DNA from: Apostichopus japonicus
Lineage: Eukaryota > Echinodermata > Holothuroidea > Aspidochirotida > Stichopodidae
Length of the DNA: 64,000 bases
NCBI RefSeq assembly: GCF_037975245.1
Contig: NC_092569.1
Location: forward strand, 37,136,168-37,200,167
Reading direction: 5' to 3'
Position 1 is the stretch's first letter. Each line of letters begins with the position of its first letter. The notes under the pieces are model-generated. The model was not told the origin of the DNA, searched no databases, and saw nothing but the letters and a program-made list of their open reading frames with translations. Positions 12,987-25,200 of this stretch are shown here, piece by piece. A program made the position numbers and the translations under genes.

Positions 12987-13220
12987 TTAAGAGATGAAGT
13001 AGGCTGATCCAACATGAACTGTGTTTTGTGTATAAGTTTGTACTTTTATTGGCCAACTGTTAGCACCATCGGTGATAGTGAAGGAGGTCTGCGATCCAGG
13101 ATTTTCAAGGAAACACGCCATGTATATAGCTAGTTCGAATTCTGTGCTGACACCAAGCATGATTGAAGTTAGCGGCTTCTTCCTACCAGACCAGTAAAAT
13201 TGAACTCCAAGATGATCAGG
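12987..13220 (-). CDS. ENDOU: EndoU gene exon 9: C-terminal EndoU segment and stop
   Basis: 77 residues and TAA. Holds GRKKPLTSIMLGVSTEFELA (the Lys-containing block before the SPEFE-like motif), ACFLEN and the family ending GSAYFIS. Acceptor TTTTACAG. Confidence 0.93.
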   Translation of the reverse strand, partial: PDHLGVQFYWSGRKKPLTSIMLGVSTEFELAIYMACFLENPGSQTSFTITDGANSWPIKVQTYTQNTVHVGSAYFIS

Positions 13221-16200
13221 CTGTAAAAGTGAAAGGGTCCTTTACTAACACAGGACAATGAAACATTGTACAACTACATAGAAAAGCAATGATAACATAA
13301 TAGAGATTCCTTATACAACAACACCACCAAATTAAAATATATAGCCTTCCGTCGGCTCAACTATGGCGTCAGGTCACAGAGCTATACTAACTCCGATCTA
13401 AATATGTATTAAATATATACTACAAAGAATACAGCAAGCGATGAAATATGTGCCCAATATCTAAATCTGTTGTAGGCCTACTAATTACTTTGTATATAAT
13501 TGAATTGGCTATGGCGTATGCATGAGAAAGATTGCCTGACCTCATAGCATCAACGATATAACCGATCAAAGAATCACTTCTCTGGTGGCTTCACAGATGC
13601 TGAATGTCACCCTTGCGTATAAACCATGTTATTTATGGGAAGCTAACAGAAGTATTGACGCATTTTCAATACTTCATCAACATTAAGGCTTGAAGGGAGG
13701 AACTTATATCAGAATGCGCTTTGCCTTAAAGGAATATTTCAGACAAATTACCGAAATAAAAATTCAAAGTTGATGAACAAAATAGAAATAAAAATTCAAA
13801 GTTTGCCTTGGTGTTAATTTCTTACCGTAAGGTTGATTACCTCAGTAATATAAAAGAAAAATAAGTAAATAACTCATTATAATACTTACTTGACTCATTC
13901 CGAAATTGCCATAATAGTCGAGAGCGCCCTGCTTTTCCAGCTCGTAAAATTGAATCCAGTTATGGAAACCGTTGACTTGGGTACTACTCTTCCATTCCCC
14001 GCAGAAACAATGTTCAAAACCCGAGGAATCATCAGAGGCAGTCCGTTGATATAGATCAAAGAACGCCGTGATTAGCTTCGATCTAAAATCAGCAGCATCA
14101 GCAACAAGACCTACGACAGGATGATCAAAAACATAAACAAAGTATCAACCGTTTACACTAACCAAATCTCATGAAACCACTTATAATATCAGCTTATCCT
14201 TAACGAATTGAAGTCCATCATTAACGTAATCAAAATCCTCATATTCTCGCTATTCTGACTGTATCTTTCCATTGTCTTGATTGCATCATAGATCTTCCTG
14301 GTTCCATTAACTTACCCTAACCTTCACTAGGAAGCATCTACCCTCTATGAAGCAACTGTTGTTGCTTTCTTGAAGTTGCTTTCTTCATTTCTTAGACTTT
14401 GTATCATGTAATTCTAGACCATGTACCAGGCGCCGCGTAAAAGCACTGTGAAAATGTAGTGTTAATCTGCAAATGCTACAGTAGGCTATGTACATGTGCG
14501 ATCACAGCAGTAATAACAAATCAGTGATGCTCTTGCACTTTCCATCTCTGTGATTTGCAGATACCTGCTGTATGTACCTGCTAAGTGTACACGTGCTACG
14601 AATGCAGTACAAATCATAATTTAAGGATGTTGATGTAGCCTCGTCACCTTAAACAAAAGGAGCATTATTACATTTAACGGAGCGCCATGATGAACAGAGA
14701 AAAAGTTTTGCCCAAAATGCCTCCCATGCACGTTGCAGGAAATAAACAATATTAAGAGTATTGTATAACGTAGCAGGCAAACTTTTAGGGGAAAGATTGA
14801 GAAGGGTCCCTTAGCTTCCTTCAACCTGAAAAGAGGGCTTTTAGTTCAACTTTATTTTTCGGGAACTCAAATGGGATTCGGGGGGGGGGGGGGTCGCTTC
14901 CATTGCTCCCCCTGACTACGTACCTGCACCACGATAGAGTAGGTAGATAGCACAATTCTGATCCACCGGGTATCACCAGGCGAGTCTGAACCCAGTAGTT
15001 ATTATCTATCTATCCATATCTCACCAGATAGCATCTACTTTCTTATACCACTAGGTAGTCTTACACCTGCATAACAGGGCAATTAAAGTAACAATAAATT
15101 TCCTTTACGCACCAACTTCAGCGAGCTTGGTTACTGCATGCTGCATCAATGACGTAGCCATAATGGCGTCAAGATAAGCGGTCTGTTCGTTCAAGTCATC
15201 TTGGTTTGAATCGCGGTCTTCAGTTACACCTTGATTTGGTTCATAATTGTCACACAGAGTTTTGAACTGGACAAATGTTCCCGTATTGTAAATGGTTGCC
15301 TCGTCGAAATAACTGAACAGTCTTTAATGAAAGAATATAACCGAAATGATAATAAGTGCATCTAAGACACCATAAACACGAATCAAGTATATAGTGCCTA
15401 GCAAGACAAACGTTATAAAGTGTGTGCCGTCTCTTTTGTGACATCTTCATGATGGTTCATTCTATCTCACTAAAGTTTGTCGATATTTATTTCATGCAAT
15501 AGTGGATTGAGGCACTCCAACAAGCGCACCCCACCCTTTTTGGCATACTCTGGATTAACGCTTAATAAAACCGTCCATGATGTGGTGTCATATTAATTAT
15601 CACTTACTTTGAAGGTGCCTGGTCAACATTGTTGCTGGAACTGGATAACTCAGTCTGTATATTCACTGTGTAGCTGGAACTGTCGATGCGGTTCACATCA
15701 CGAGCCCACAAATCCGATGCATAGACATTGAAATCAAGTCCACCGCCACCTCCACTTCCTAATAATGATAATACAAAGCGGGACTATTTAATGGTGCATA
15801 GCTTGTGGAACCCTTTATGTGTTGTCACAGCTTGTTGGCCCTAAGTGATGTATAGTTCATATTACCGTCACTAGTTCATGGCTCGTAGGATCGTCTCTAA
15901 GGTATAGCTTGTGTGACCCTAACCTGTGAGGCCTTCTCTTCACAGCAATGACAAACACATCTGTGATTGTGTTAACTTTTAGGAAAGTGGTTGAAAGGAT
16001 AGTCCAGATCTGGAAACTAATGCCAGGTCTGATTTCAGAGATGCGCCCTGAGATATCTTTTCCTTATTTTGTCACTTTATTATTTTGATCAGGGATTGTG
16101 CAGGATTCCAAGTTTGTTTTAAGGGAATTGAAGTCATCATTACTGAAATATAAAAATTGACTAGCACTTTCAACCACCAATATGTCGAAAGCGATACATA

Positions 16201-19200
16201 TGAATCTCTTGCAATTTTCACGAGGATACTGAAAATATTTCACTAAAAAAGTTCCTTTGAACCCTCATATTAACGGTAGAAGTGATATGTTCTCATTACA
16301 GCAATGACAGATTGGCTCTGGCATTGTTACGATTGAGACAATTGATTGATGCTGTAGGTAAAGGCTCCTGACTATAGCAATGTCAATGAAGAATGTGGTC
16401 CTTCCCAGCTCACAGCAAAGAGAATTAACACTGTGGCATTGATTACTTTCATGAACATATTTGATACTATGATGATATTTGATATATTCTGCACAGGAAA
16501 TGTCAATGGTGTCTCTGGCGTTCCTTACTCTCATGAGGAATAGAAAGCGATATTAGTGATTTCTTCTCTTCATGGCAAGACAGTGGTGTCTCGGGTAATT
16601 GGTACCCTCAAGGGAATTGATCGTTATATAAGTGATGTCTTCTTCTCCGGGCAGGACAGTGGTGTCTCGGGTGAAGGTTACTACCCCCTCACCCACCCCC
16701 TCCCCCTCACACCAGGACAACTAGGTCAAGGTGACTCTGGTGAACGTTTATCCAGGTATAACTAATACTTTCATGCTACGAGTGCTATGTCAGCGACTTC
16801 GGTCAGCTTGCGGCTTTGATAAGCCAATGAGGCTTCTTCGCGAGTTCCTGCTTACAGGAGTATCTAATATACATACATACACGCGCACACACACCCATAC
16901 ATACACACATACATACACGCATACACACACATACATACGTCAACTATGATCTGTATCTCTCTACAATGGCAAGGATGTTGTTCCTGTGAATATATAGCGC
17001 CAAACAAACGATGAAATAATTCTCGTAGCGCTTAACATAATAATAACAATTATAACATATATGCTTTGGTGAAAAGATGTTCTTCTATATATGAAAAATG
17101 ATCTTTTTCTCTCCACAATGGCAAGGATGTTGATCCTGTGATGTGTTCGTCTTCATATGCTCTTTCCACCGTGTCAGGATGTTGATCCTGTAGTGTGGTC
17201 GTCTGCATATAAGCAATGACCGAGTATTAAAAGTGTTGTTATTAGTTCCTACCCTCTAGACACTGGAGCTATAACATAACCTTCATAGGATAGACAAAGT
17301 TGACTGTTGACACTGATTCCATAAACAATGTAAGTGTGACATTGCTTTAAAAGCAATCGGTGATAAACCTGTCTTGTCTGAACCTGACTAACTGACTAAC
17401 TTGTAGGTGCCTCATGATAACCAAGAGCGTATACTGTTGCTATTGCATTATCATCATTCAGTTGTTACAAGATATAACTGTAACGTAGAGCTGAGCGTAT
17501 TCAAAGTATTTGTCCATGCATAGATGCAATTGCGTCGCCAGACATTTCAATCTTGGGGGGCACTGGGGGGCCATCGCTTAATTAAGGGGGAACAATGTTT
17601 GTTTGTGAATGCCATCGTGGGAGAGGGGTCTAAGGGGAAATTTTTGATTAATAAAGGGTCCTTAGATGCAATCTTGTGCTATATTTTGCAAACTTGAAGT
17701 AACTTTATGTTCAAGAATTTTCGGGCTTAGTCGATATTAATGTTTTAATTGAGGCAGATACAGTTATTCTTTGGAGTATATTTTTAATACTACAAATCGC
17801 ATCTGGGGGGGGGGGGCACGATTTTTTGGGAGGGCACGTGCACCCCCAGGCCACCCCCTGGCGACGGCACTGCATAGATGCGAGGATCCCTTGGATGGCA
17901 ACCCCGTTCCATACTTACCACCACAAGTCTCGCTGTAATCTGGGCAGCAGTCACCGTATGTATTACATGCTGTGTTACATTGACAGGACTTTGAAGAATC
18001 CAGAGCAGCATTACACCTGCCTACACAAGTATCTCCTGTGGGTGCCTGCGTTGTGGTTGTGGTCGTCGCACCAGTTGTGGAGGAGGTGGTGGTAGTGGTT
18101 GTAGTGCCTTACAAGAAACAGGGATATCACATGCGTTAAAGGGGCAATTCGCCGTTGAGTCAAATGTCATTTAAGTTTCTATTCCTATCATTTAGTTTTT
18201 ATCAATTGAAAACAATACCTATATCAATCACAATTGTCAAGGTTGAAATTTGTAAATGTTTTAGTTGGACATTTCAATTCTTCTCTTGCTGGAATGCAAA
18301 GAGATAGAATATGTGATGTTTCCAAAATACATTATTTTGAATGATTCTTGAGTTAACACTTCATTTTCTCCTTTAAGCTTAAAACAAGGAATGTCCGAGT
18401 AGCCTACGGGAGACGGATGTGCCATCATTGTGTTCAGCAAAACCGGCAGTGTGACCGAACTTGTCCATCGTGGGGCTGACTCAAAGCCTTCTTTCTCTGT
18501 CCTCATGAGATGACATTATCTTCCAGCCATAACGCATAATCACACCCACACCACACAGTCCCATTTCGATGACGGATTACATGTGGAGCTCCACCAGTTA
18601 CAATAAATCATAAACAATAAATCATGTTAGAAATTTAAGTTAAAACATTGCTGAAAAACGAAACCCTTTCATTTTCACATGGCATGCACCGTGCCTTACA
18701 CCAGGGAGTTGTTATGGAACAACTCCCTGCTTACACAGACGTGTGACCATGTATCACAACCCGGTTTGATACAAATCAGATTGTAATAGGGATCCTCGTC
18801 AACCAAGGGCCGGATAGCTCGTGTGGTAGAGCAGCATTGAACTTTAAATCTTGAGGTCACTGGTCCAAATCTCGTTATAACTTTCTAGTTTGCTCTTTCA
18901 AAATTAGAAACATTGATTTAACTAAATGTAATAAACCAATTTGCGACAGGCCCAAATTTCCCTTAATGAATTCCTTCGTGAAAATCAATACATTGTTATA
19001 CTGCAAAAATAGATACGCTGTCATATGAATATACTGTTAGAAATAAAAGCTGCAAGACATATATCAACTCGAAATAAATATATTGATAGAAATAAATAGT
19101 ACTAGTATAAATACTACTAGAACTATAAATAAATTGCTACAAATAAATATTGTAACGGAAATGTCATATCCCTTTACGTCAATTGGTAGTGTAACATTAT

Positions 19201-22200
19201 CGTCATGCATTGAGCGTTCCCTCAGTTTTACCCATCAGTGGCGCCCGGAAGTCTGTAATTGTATCTCTCCCAAAATAGGTGTAGAGCTGTTGCGAGTTGC
19301 AGGTGGGCACAGCCAATGACAATGTAACCCCTGTTTGTTTGTTTGTAAAACTCTGTCGAATCAGCACCCGAATTTGGAGATGTTTCCCATTGTTAGTGGT
19401 AGCGCAGATTGTTTTATTAGTTTTAGCTCACCACGCTCACGAGGTATTCCGAGATTTGCCTCTGACCATGGAGCTATATATTCTCGTTTAGAGCTCCATG
19501 CTCTGACGAAGAGAGAACTGAGAGAACCGCCTATTTTCTGTAAGTCGCCACCACTAAACTGGTATATTTGTTCTATCACACGATTATGTACTTGGCATGA
19601 CTTCTAGGTTTAATTTTTTGTCTTGGTAAAGCTAAAATTCGGTATCTTTGGGTTGACGGGATATTGTTCATACAACCAGGGAGTTGTTATACAACTAGGA
19701 ATTTCTGAGAAAACTATCGTTGCGCTACGTGCATTTAAGCAGGGAGTCTCCCCGATTTAAGTAACAAGAAGCGAGGGTATACTTTAAAAGAGGCATAATA
19801 TTTGTTGACAATTTCTATATGGGTTCGATAATTGTGATTTCGACTTCACTAGGAGGCTCACAAACGTTAGACCATATTTGTAATGTGGACGAATGTCTAG
19901 TTTATATCGTTCATGTTTGTTCAGTCAACACAAGTAGTGCGAGAGCAGTGGCGTAGCTACCGGGGGGGGGGCGTGGGGGTGGGCGACAGCCCCCATGAAA
20001 GCTTGTCGCCCCCCAGTCGCCCCACTGGGATTTTGGGTGTCGAAAAAAAAATTACATGTGCGAAAAATATATCATTTGTCTGAGTGGTCTCGAATCTCCA
20101 TGATGACCACTCATGAACGACCCTTCGACCGCGGACCGGCAGTAGGCTATAGTTGCTGAAAAAACCTGACGTGACATAGCGCATAGGCCGAGAAGACATC
20201 TACAGTAGTCGCACTGTACTGAAAACACATGTTAACGACCGTCGAATTATATAATTCCTGCTCTAATAAAAACAGGGGCGTAGCCAGGGGGGTGGGCGAA
20301 GGTGGAGACCGCTCCTCCCCCCCCCCCCCTTGAGCATATTTTTTGTACGTTTTTATGATATCGCTAGTAATTTCAAGATAAAAAATGCTTAAATGCAACT
20401 TGCAATGCCTGGGAAGTGCCATTTCCAACGATCGGGAGACATTTTCGGCCAAAATTTTCTGATGCGCTTCGCGCCAATACATGGTGGCGCTACGCTTAGA
20501 TAGTTTCCAATGCCGAATCTACGGCTCTGATAATTTGCCTACAGGTTTGCCCTCCCTTCGGAAATCCCTCTCTATACTGCACCTGAATAAATACACAAAC
20601 AGCCAACCAGGATCACAGTGCACATTAACTGATCTTTACCTCCATGTTTCCAGGTACTGAAATGCCAAGAAGATGTTAATAGGTAAAAAATGCTGACATC
20701 ATACAGGTTTCTCACATCATTGCTCGCGTCATTGCCTCGATACTCTGTTACATTTTCAATCGGGTTTTCACTTCTGGGACGTGCCCTGATGCTCTTAAAA
20801 CCGCTAAAAAAAAACAATTTTGCAAGACGATACTATCGCTGAGAACTACCGGCCAATCAGTCTATCACCCTAATAATATTTCAGACGCAATCTTTGATGT
20901 CAGTTTTACATATAGTTCGGTCATTTCAGTTATGTTACTTGCCTGAAAGCCCAGTCAATCTTTCCTTATTTTCCACGTGCAATTTGCATATTTGTCGGAA
21001 AATGTCAATTCCGGTGTCAAACTCACAAAAGATATGTCATGGTATTTCAAAGTAACTTACCAAACTGTTTTTTCTTTCTATTTCACTAAACTATTTGATG
21101 ACCATATCAAGACATGGGATCTCAAAATAAAGGATGTTGAGAAAACTTTACAGCAGCTTACAAGGCCTGGGAAGTGTCATTTCCAACGATCTAGGAGGCC
21201 TTTTTAGCTAAAAATTTTGGGGACGCTGCGCGCCAACTCATGGTGGCGCTCCGCTTAGATAGTAACAAGACGCCCTCCCAGGAAATGGTCAAGCCCCCCC
21301 CCCCCACTGAAAAAATCCTGGCTACGCTACTGTGCGAGAGTGTTAGTGTCAACCAACGCAATATTATCCTTCATTTGTAGATACATTTACCTACGTAGTG
21401 GTTCAGTTGTGTCGAAAAGAGATGTTTTATTTAGTGATCTATAAGCTGATAAACATGTTTAACTCTTTTAGCCTGTAGTTGAGTGAGTCCCAACAAAATC
21501 TCCTGTGTGCCTCTTACGAGTAGGGTTAACTGCGATAGTTGCGTAATTGCGTAACTGTGAAGAAAATTAATTTACCATTTCTTAACTGTTTGTCTCTGTA
21601 AAATTTGTCAATGCCGTAATCTGTGGCAAAAATCATATGACAGTGAATCATCGATCGAATGACTACATCAATAAATTAGAGATCAACCCCAGTCATCAAC
21701 CTCTTTTCCGATTTTTGTCTTGATATGTGTTAAAGATTTTTATTAGTTCAAACAGCCGGAACTTCCTGAGACACTGGTCAACGTTACAATATACTGGTGG
21801 TAATAAACTCACTGCTGTCACTAAACTTTAAACTATACTATAAAATAAACTGCTAGACATAAATAAACTGCTAGAAGTTAGATAGCCTGTATAGCAATAT
21901 GTTTGATAGTGCGCCAGTTAGAAGCCACAGTACCTATCGTGTAAGCAGGGATCATGCCCCAGCTATATTCGATGCAACCAATCACGTTGAGAACAAATGT
22001 TCGTTTGTCAGAATTTTTAAAAAGTTTAAATGCATAGTTTCAAATGTAAATTTCTCTCTGCCTGTTAAACAGATATCGATATAGAGTGTTGTTTTGTATT
22101 TTTCTGGTTAACTATCATTAATACGAAAACCGCTGGACTATTCTTTTAACGTGAAATGAGAGCAAATCCTACACTGCTGTAATAACTTAGACTACATTAA

Positions 22201-25200
22201 GACGATGGCAACACGATCATGATGAATCTATTGAATTACAATTAAAAAACATAACTCATAACTGATATTTAACTGATATTTAAACTAACCACTACAGGTG
22301 CTAGTGAAATCCGAGCAACAGTCACCGTACGTTGAGCAATCAGCGTCGCACTGGCATGTTTTGGTAGCATCTGGTGACGTGCCACATCGTCCGACACAGT
22401 TATCTGGAGCTCCAGAGCCACCTAACAGAGTAAATTTCAAGAAACGGTTATTAACATCTCAGGCCACAGGTGTGCTGCCTTTCACACTTAAACTGAGTAG
22501 GCCTACTCTATCACATCTACCATACCGACAAACAATATATATTGCATATTCATTTTCCAGTTTAATAACTACATATGGGTGAGCATGGGAGGGATGGTGT
22601 CCATTGTCAGGAGGCTACACATATCCGTTACATAAATATTCCATTCCGTAACCAAGTTTATTGTCTTTCTTATTGATGAGTATTAACGCGTATTCTCATT
22701 GATACCTATTGAGTGTCAATAAGCAGCAGAATACAAGATACCTATTGAGTGCCAATAAGCAATAGTCTACATGGCACCTTTACAAGATATCGCAGCCTAT
22801 ACTAATATATGCCTATCATTAGGATCATTTGATATCATTAGCATCTCTTCGCTCAGTACGTATATCTTTCTATGGAACGCACAGAGGGAAAATCCGTTAA
22901 AAACGTCCTGATTTGGAACAACAACCATGTACTCTTTAACAACGTGATTTGTAGCAACGACAATGTAAAAATCGCAACAATGTCCTGATTTGTAGCAACG
23001 GATATGTAAAAGTCGTTAACAACGTGAAATTTGTACTGAGCAACGGCGCCCTTCAGAAAGTTTTCAGAGGCGTGGCCTACAATGGTTATGATCTACGCAT
23101 GTTCATTTAAAAATTATCGGTGCTAGGCTGGTCGACCTGGGAATAGTGAAAGTTACTGCTGTAGTTTAGCAATATAGTAGGAATTCTAATGAGCGAATGT
23201 TCAGGAAAGCTTTAGCTTTTCTTCTTAGATGCCCATTACTCCAGCCATCTCGGAATTGGTCAGCCCTCTGTTTATTAGTGATTTCAAGTCCTCTCGATCC
23301 GAGGTCATTTATGTCAGGCCAATGTGCTAAACTATCAGCTTAAATCATATCTAAAGTCGGTGCTAAACAATGTGTAGGATGACTGCATCAGCATTACGTG
23401 ATGAACGTAAAGCAACATTTGCCGCAAATAGAAATTTCAAAATGAGGGCCACGCCTCTAAAGTTTTCAAAGGACGCCAATGGAAAATGTTTGCCCTGTAA
23501 GGCTTATTTTAGGTAGTTCGGGAACGGTAAGCCCGGCCTTACACTGATACCGTAGAACCGAGCGTGAAACGTGAAATAATCAGGAAAAGCGGGTACTGCA
23601 TAATATATGTCTTCTTTTTATGATTCAGGATAAAACTGTAACTTGTAACTTTAGATAATTAAAATGTAAAGAGCCCGAAGACTACAGACGAAAATATAAA
23701 TAACGGAGCCTACTGTTCTACGTCTGTAGACTTCGCGAGATAAACTTCAACTCCTCGATAAATCTTTAAGAAACACTTAAACCCCTGATTCCAAAATAAC
23801 AAATTAAGACGCGTTGCACAGGGCACACGCTCTGCCCTTGAACCCGATTGGTGTAAACTTTTAACTCACCCCTTACCAAACTCTTGATTGGTTGAGTGCC
23901 AACCTGATATGCAGATGAGCATATGCAAATGGGCACTCAACCAATTTGAACCAGTTTGGCTGTCTTCCAACCCCGAATCATTTAAAACAAAAGATACGCT
24001 TCTAATAGTGCGTGATTTATATCCCGCCACACCACAGCGCAAACCACCAATGCGCGAGCCATGGGTGACGTCATAATGACAATAACTAGAATACGCTTCA
24101 CAATAACAATAACTAGAATACGCTTCACAGCCCCATTGATTGTATTGACGCCTATTTGTATTTGTGGCCATTGCTACAAATCACGTTGTTAACGATTTTT
24201 AAATCCATGTTGCTACATATCCGGACGATGTTGGCATTGTTGATCGTTGCTATAATTGACGCCTTTGTTACAGTGTTACGTTCAGCCCTAACTGTTTAAG
24301 AAAGATGACGTCATACTTACAAAAACTCTCGTAGTCTGAGCAGCAGTTTCCGAATGAGGAACAATCTACGTTACATTGACACGAGTGTCTATTGTCGTAG
24401 TCCAAGCACCCTCCAAAAGCTTCACATGTATCTTAAAGAAAACAAAGCAAACAAAGCAAAACACATTAAATGGCTAGGAGCAATTCGTGACTTTAATGGT
24501 AGTCTCCTAACAACCATAGCGCGATTGTCACAATTGTACAAACTAAAAGATCTTTATGAATTATGATAGAACCATCGTTGATTGGAGAATGACCTACTGG
24601 CAGAAATGAGTCTTTACTTACCACACAAACCATAGTAGTCTGAGCAGCAGTTTGCGTAGCCTAGCTACTGACAGGAATGAGTCTTATACTTACCGCACAA
24701 ACCATAGTAATCTGAGCAGCAGTTTGCGTAGCCTAGCTACTGGCAGGAATGAGTCTTTACTTACCACACAAACCCTAGTAGTCTGAGCAGCAGTTTGCGT
24801 AGCCTAGCTACTGACAGAAATGAGTCTTTACTTACCGCACAAACCATAGTAGTCTGAGCAGCAGTTTGCGTAGCCTAGCTACTGGCAGGAATGAGTCTTT
24901 ACTTACCACACAAACCATAGTAGTCTGAGCAGCAGTTTGCGTAGCCTAGCTACTGACAGGAATGAGTCTTTACTTACCACACAAACCATAGTAGTCTGAG
25001 CAGCAGTTTGCGTAGCCTAGCTACTGACAGGAATGAGTCTTATACTTACCGCACAAACCATAGTAATCTGAGCAGCAGTTTGCGTAGCCTAGCTACTGAC
25101 AGGAATGAGTCTTATACCTACCGCACAAACCATAGTAGTCTGAGCAGCAGTTTGCGTAGCCTAGCTACTGACAGGAATGAGTCTTTACTTACCACACAAA

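Noticed and set aside
14876-14940. Another hAT-like element at the G-run near 14880
   Set aside because: Only one family-like feature (G-run then CCCCCTGACTACG); no matching second end or 8-bp duplication found.
18807-18880. Functional tRNA gene
   Set aside because: The B box and arm pairing are damaged, so a SINE head or pseudogene is more likely.
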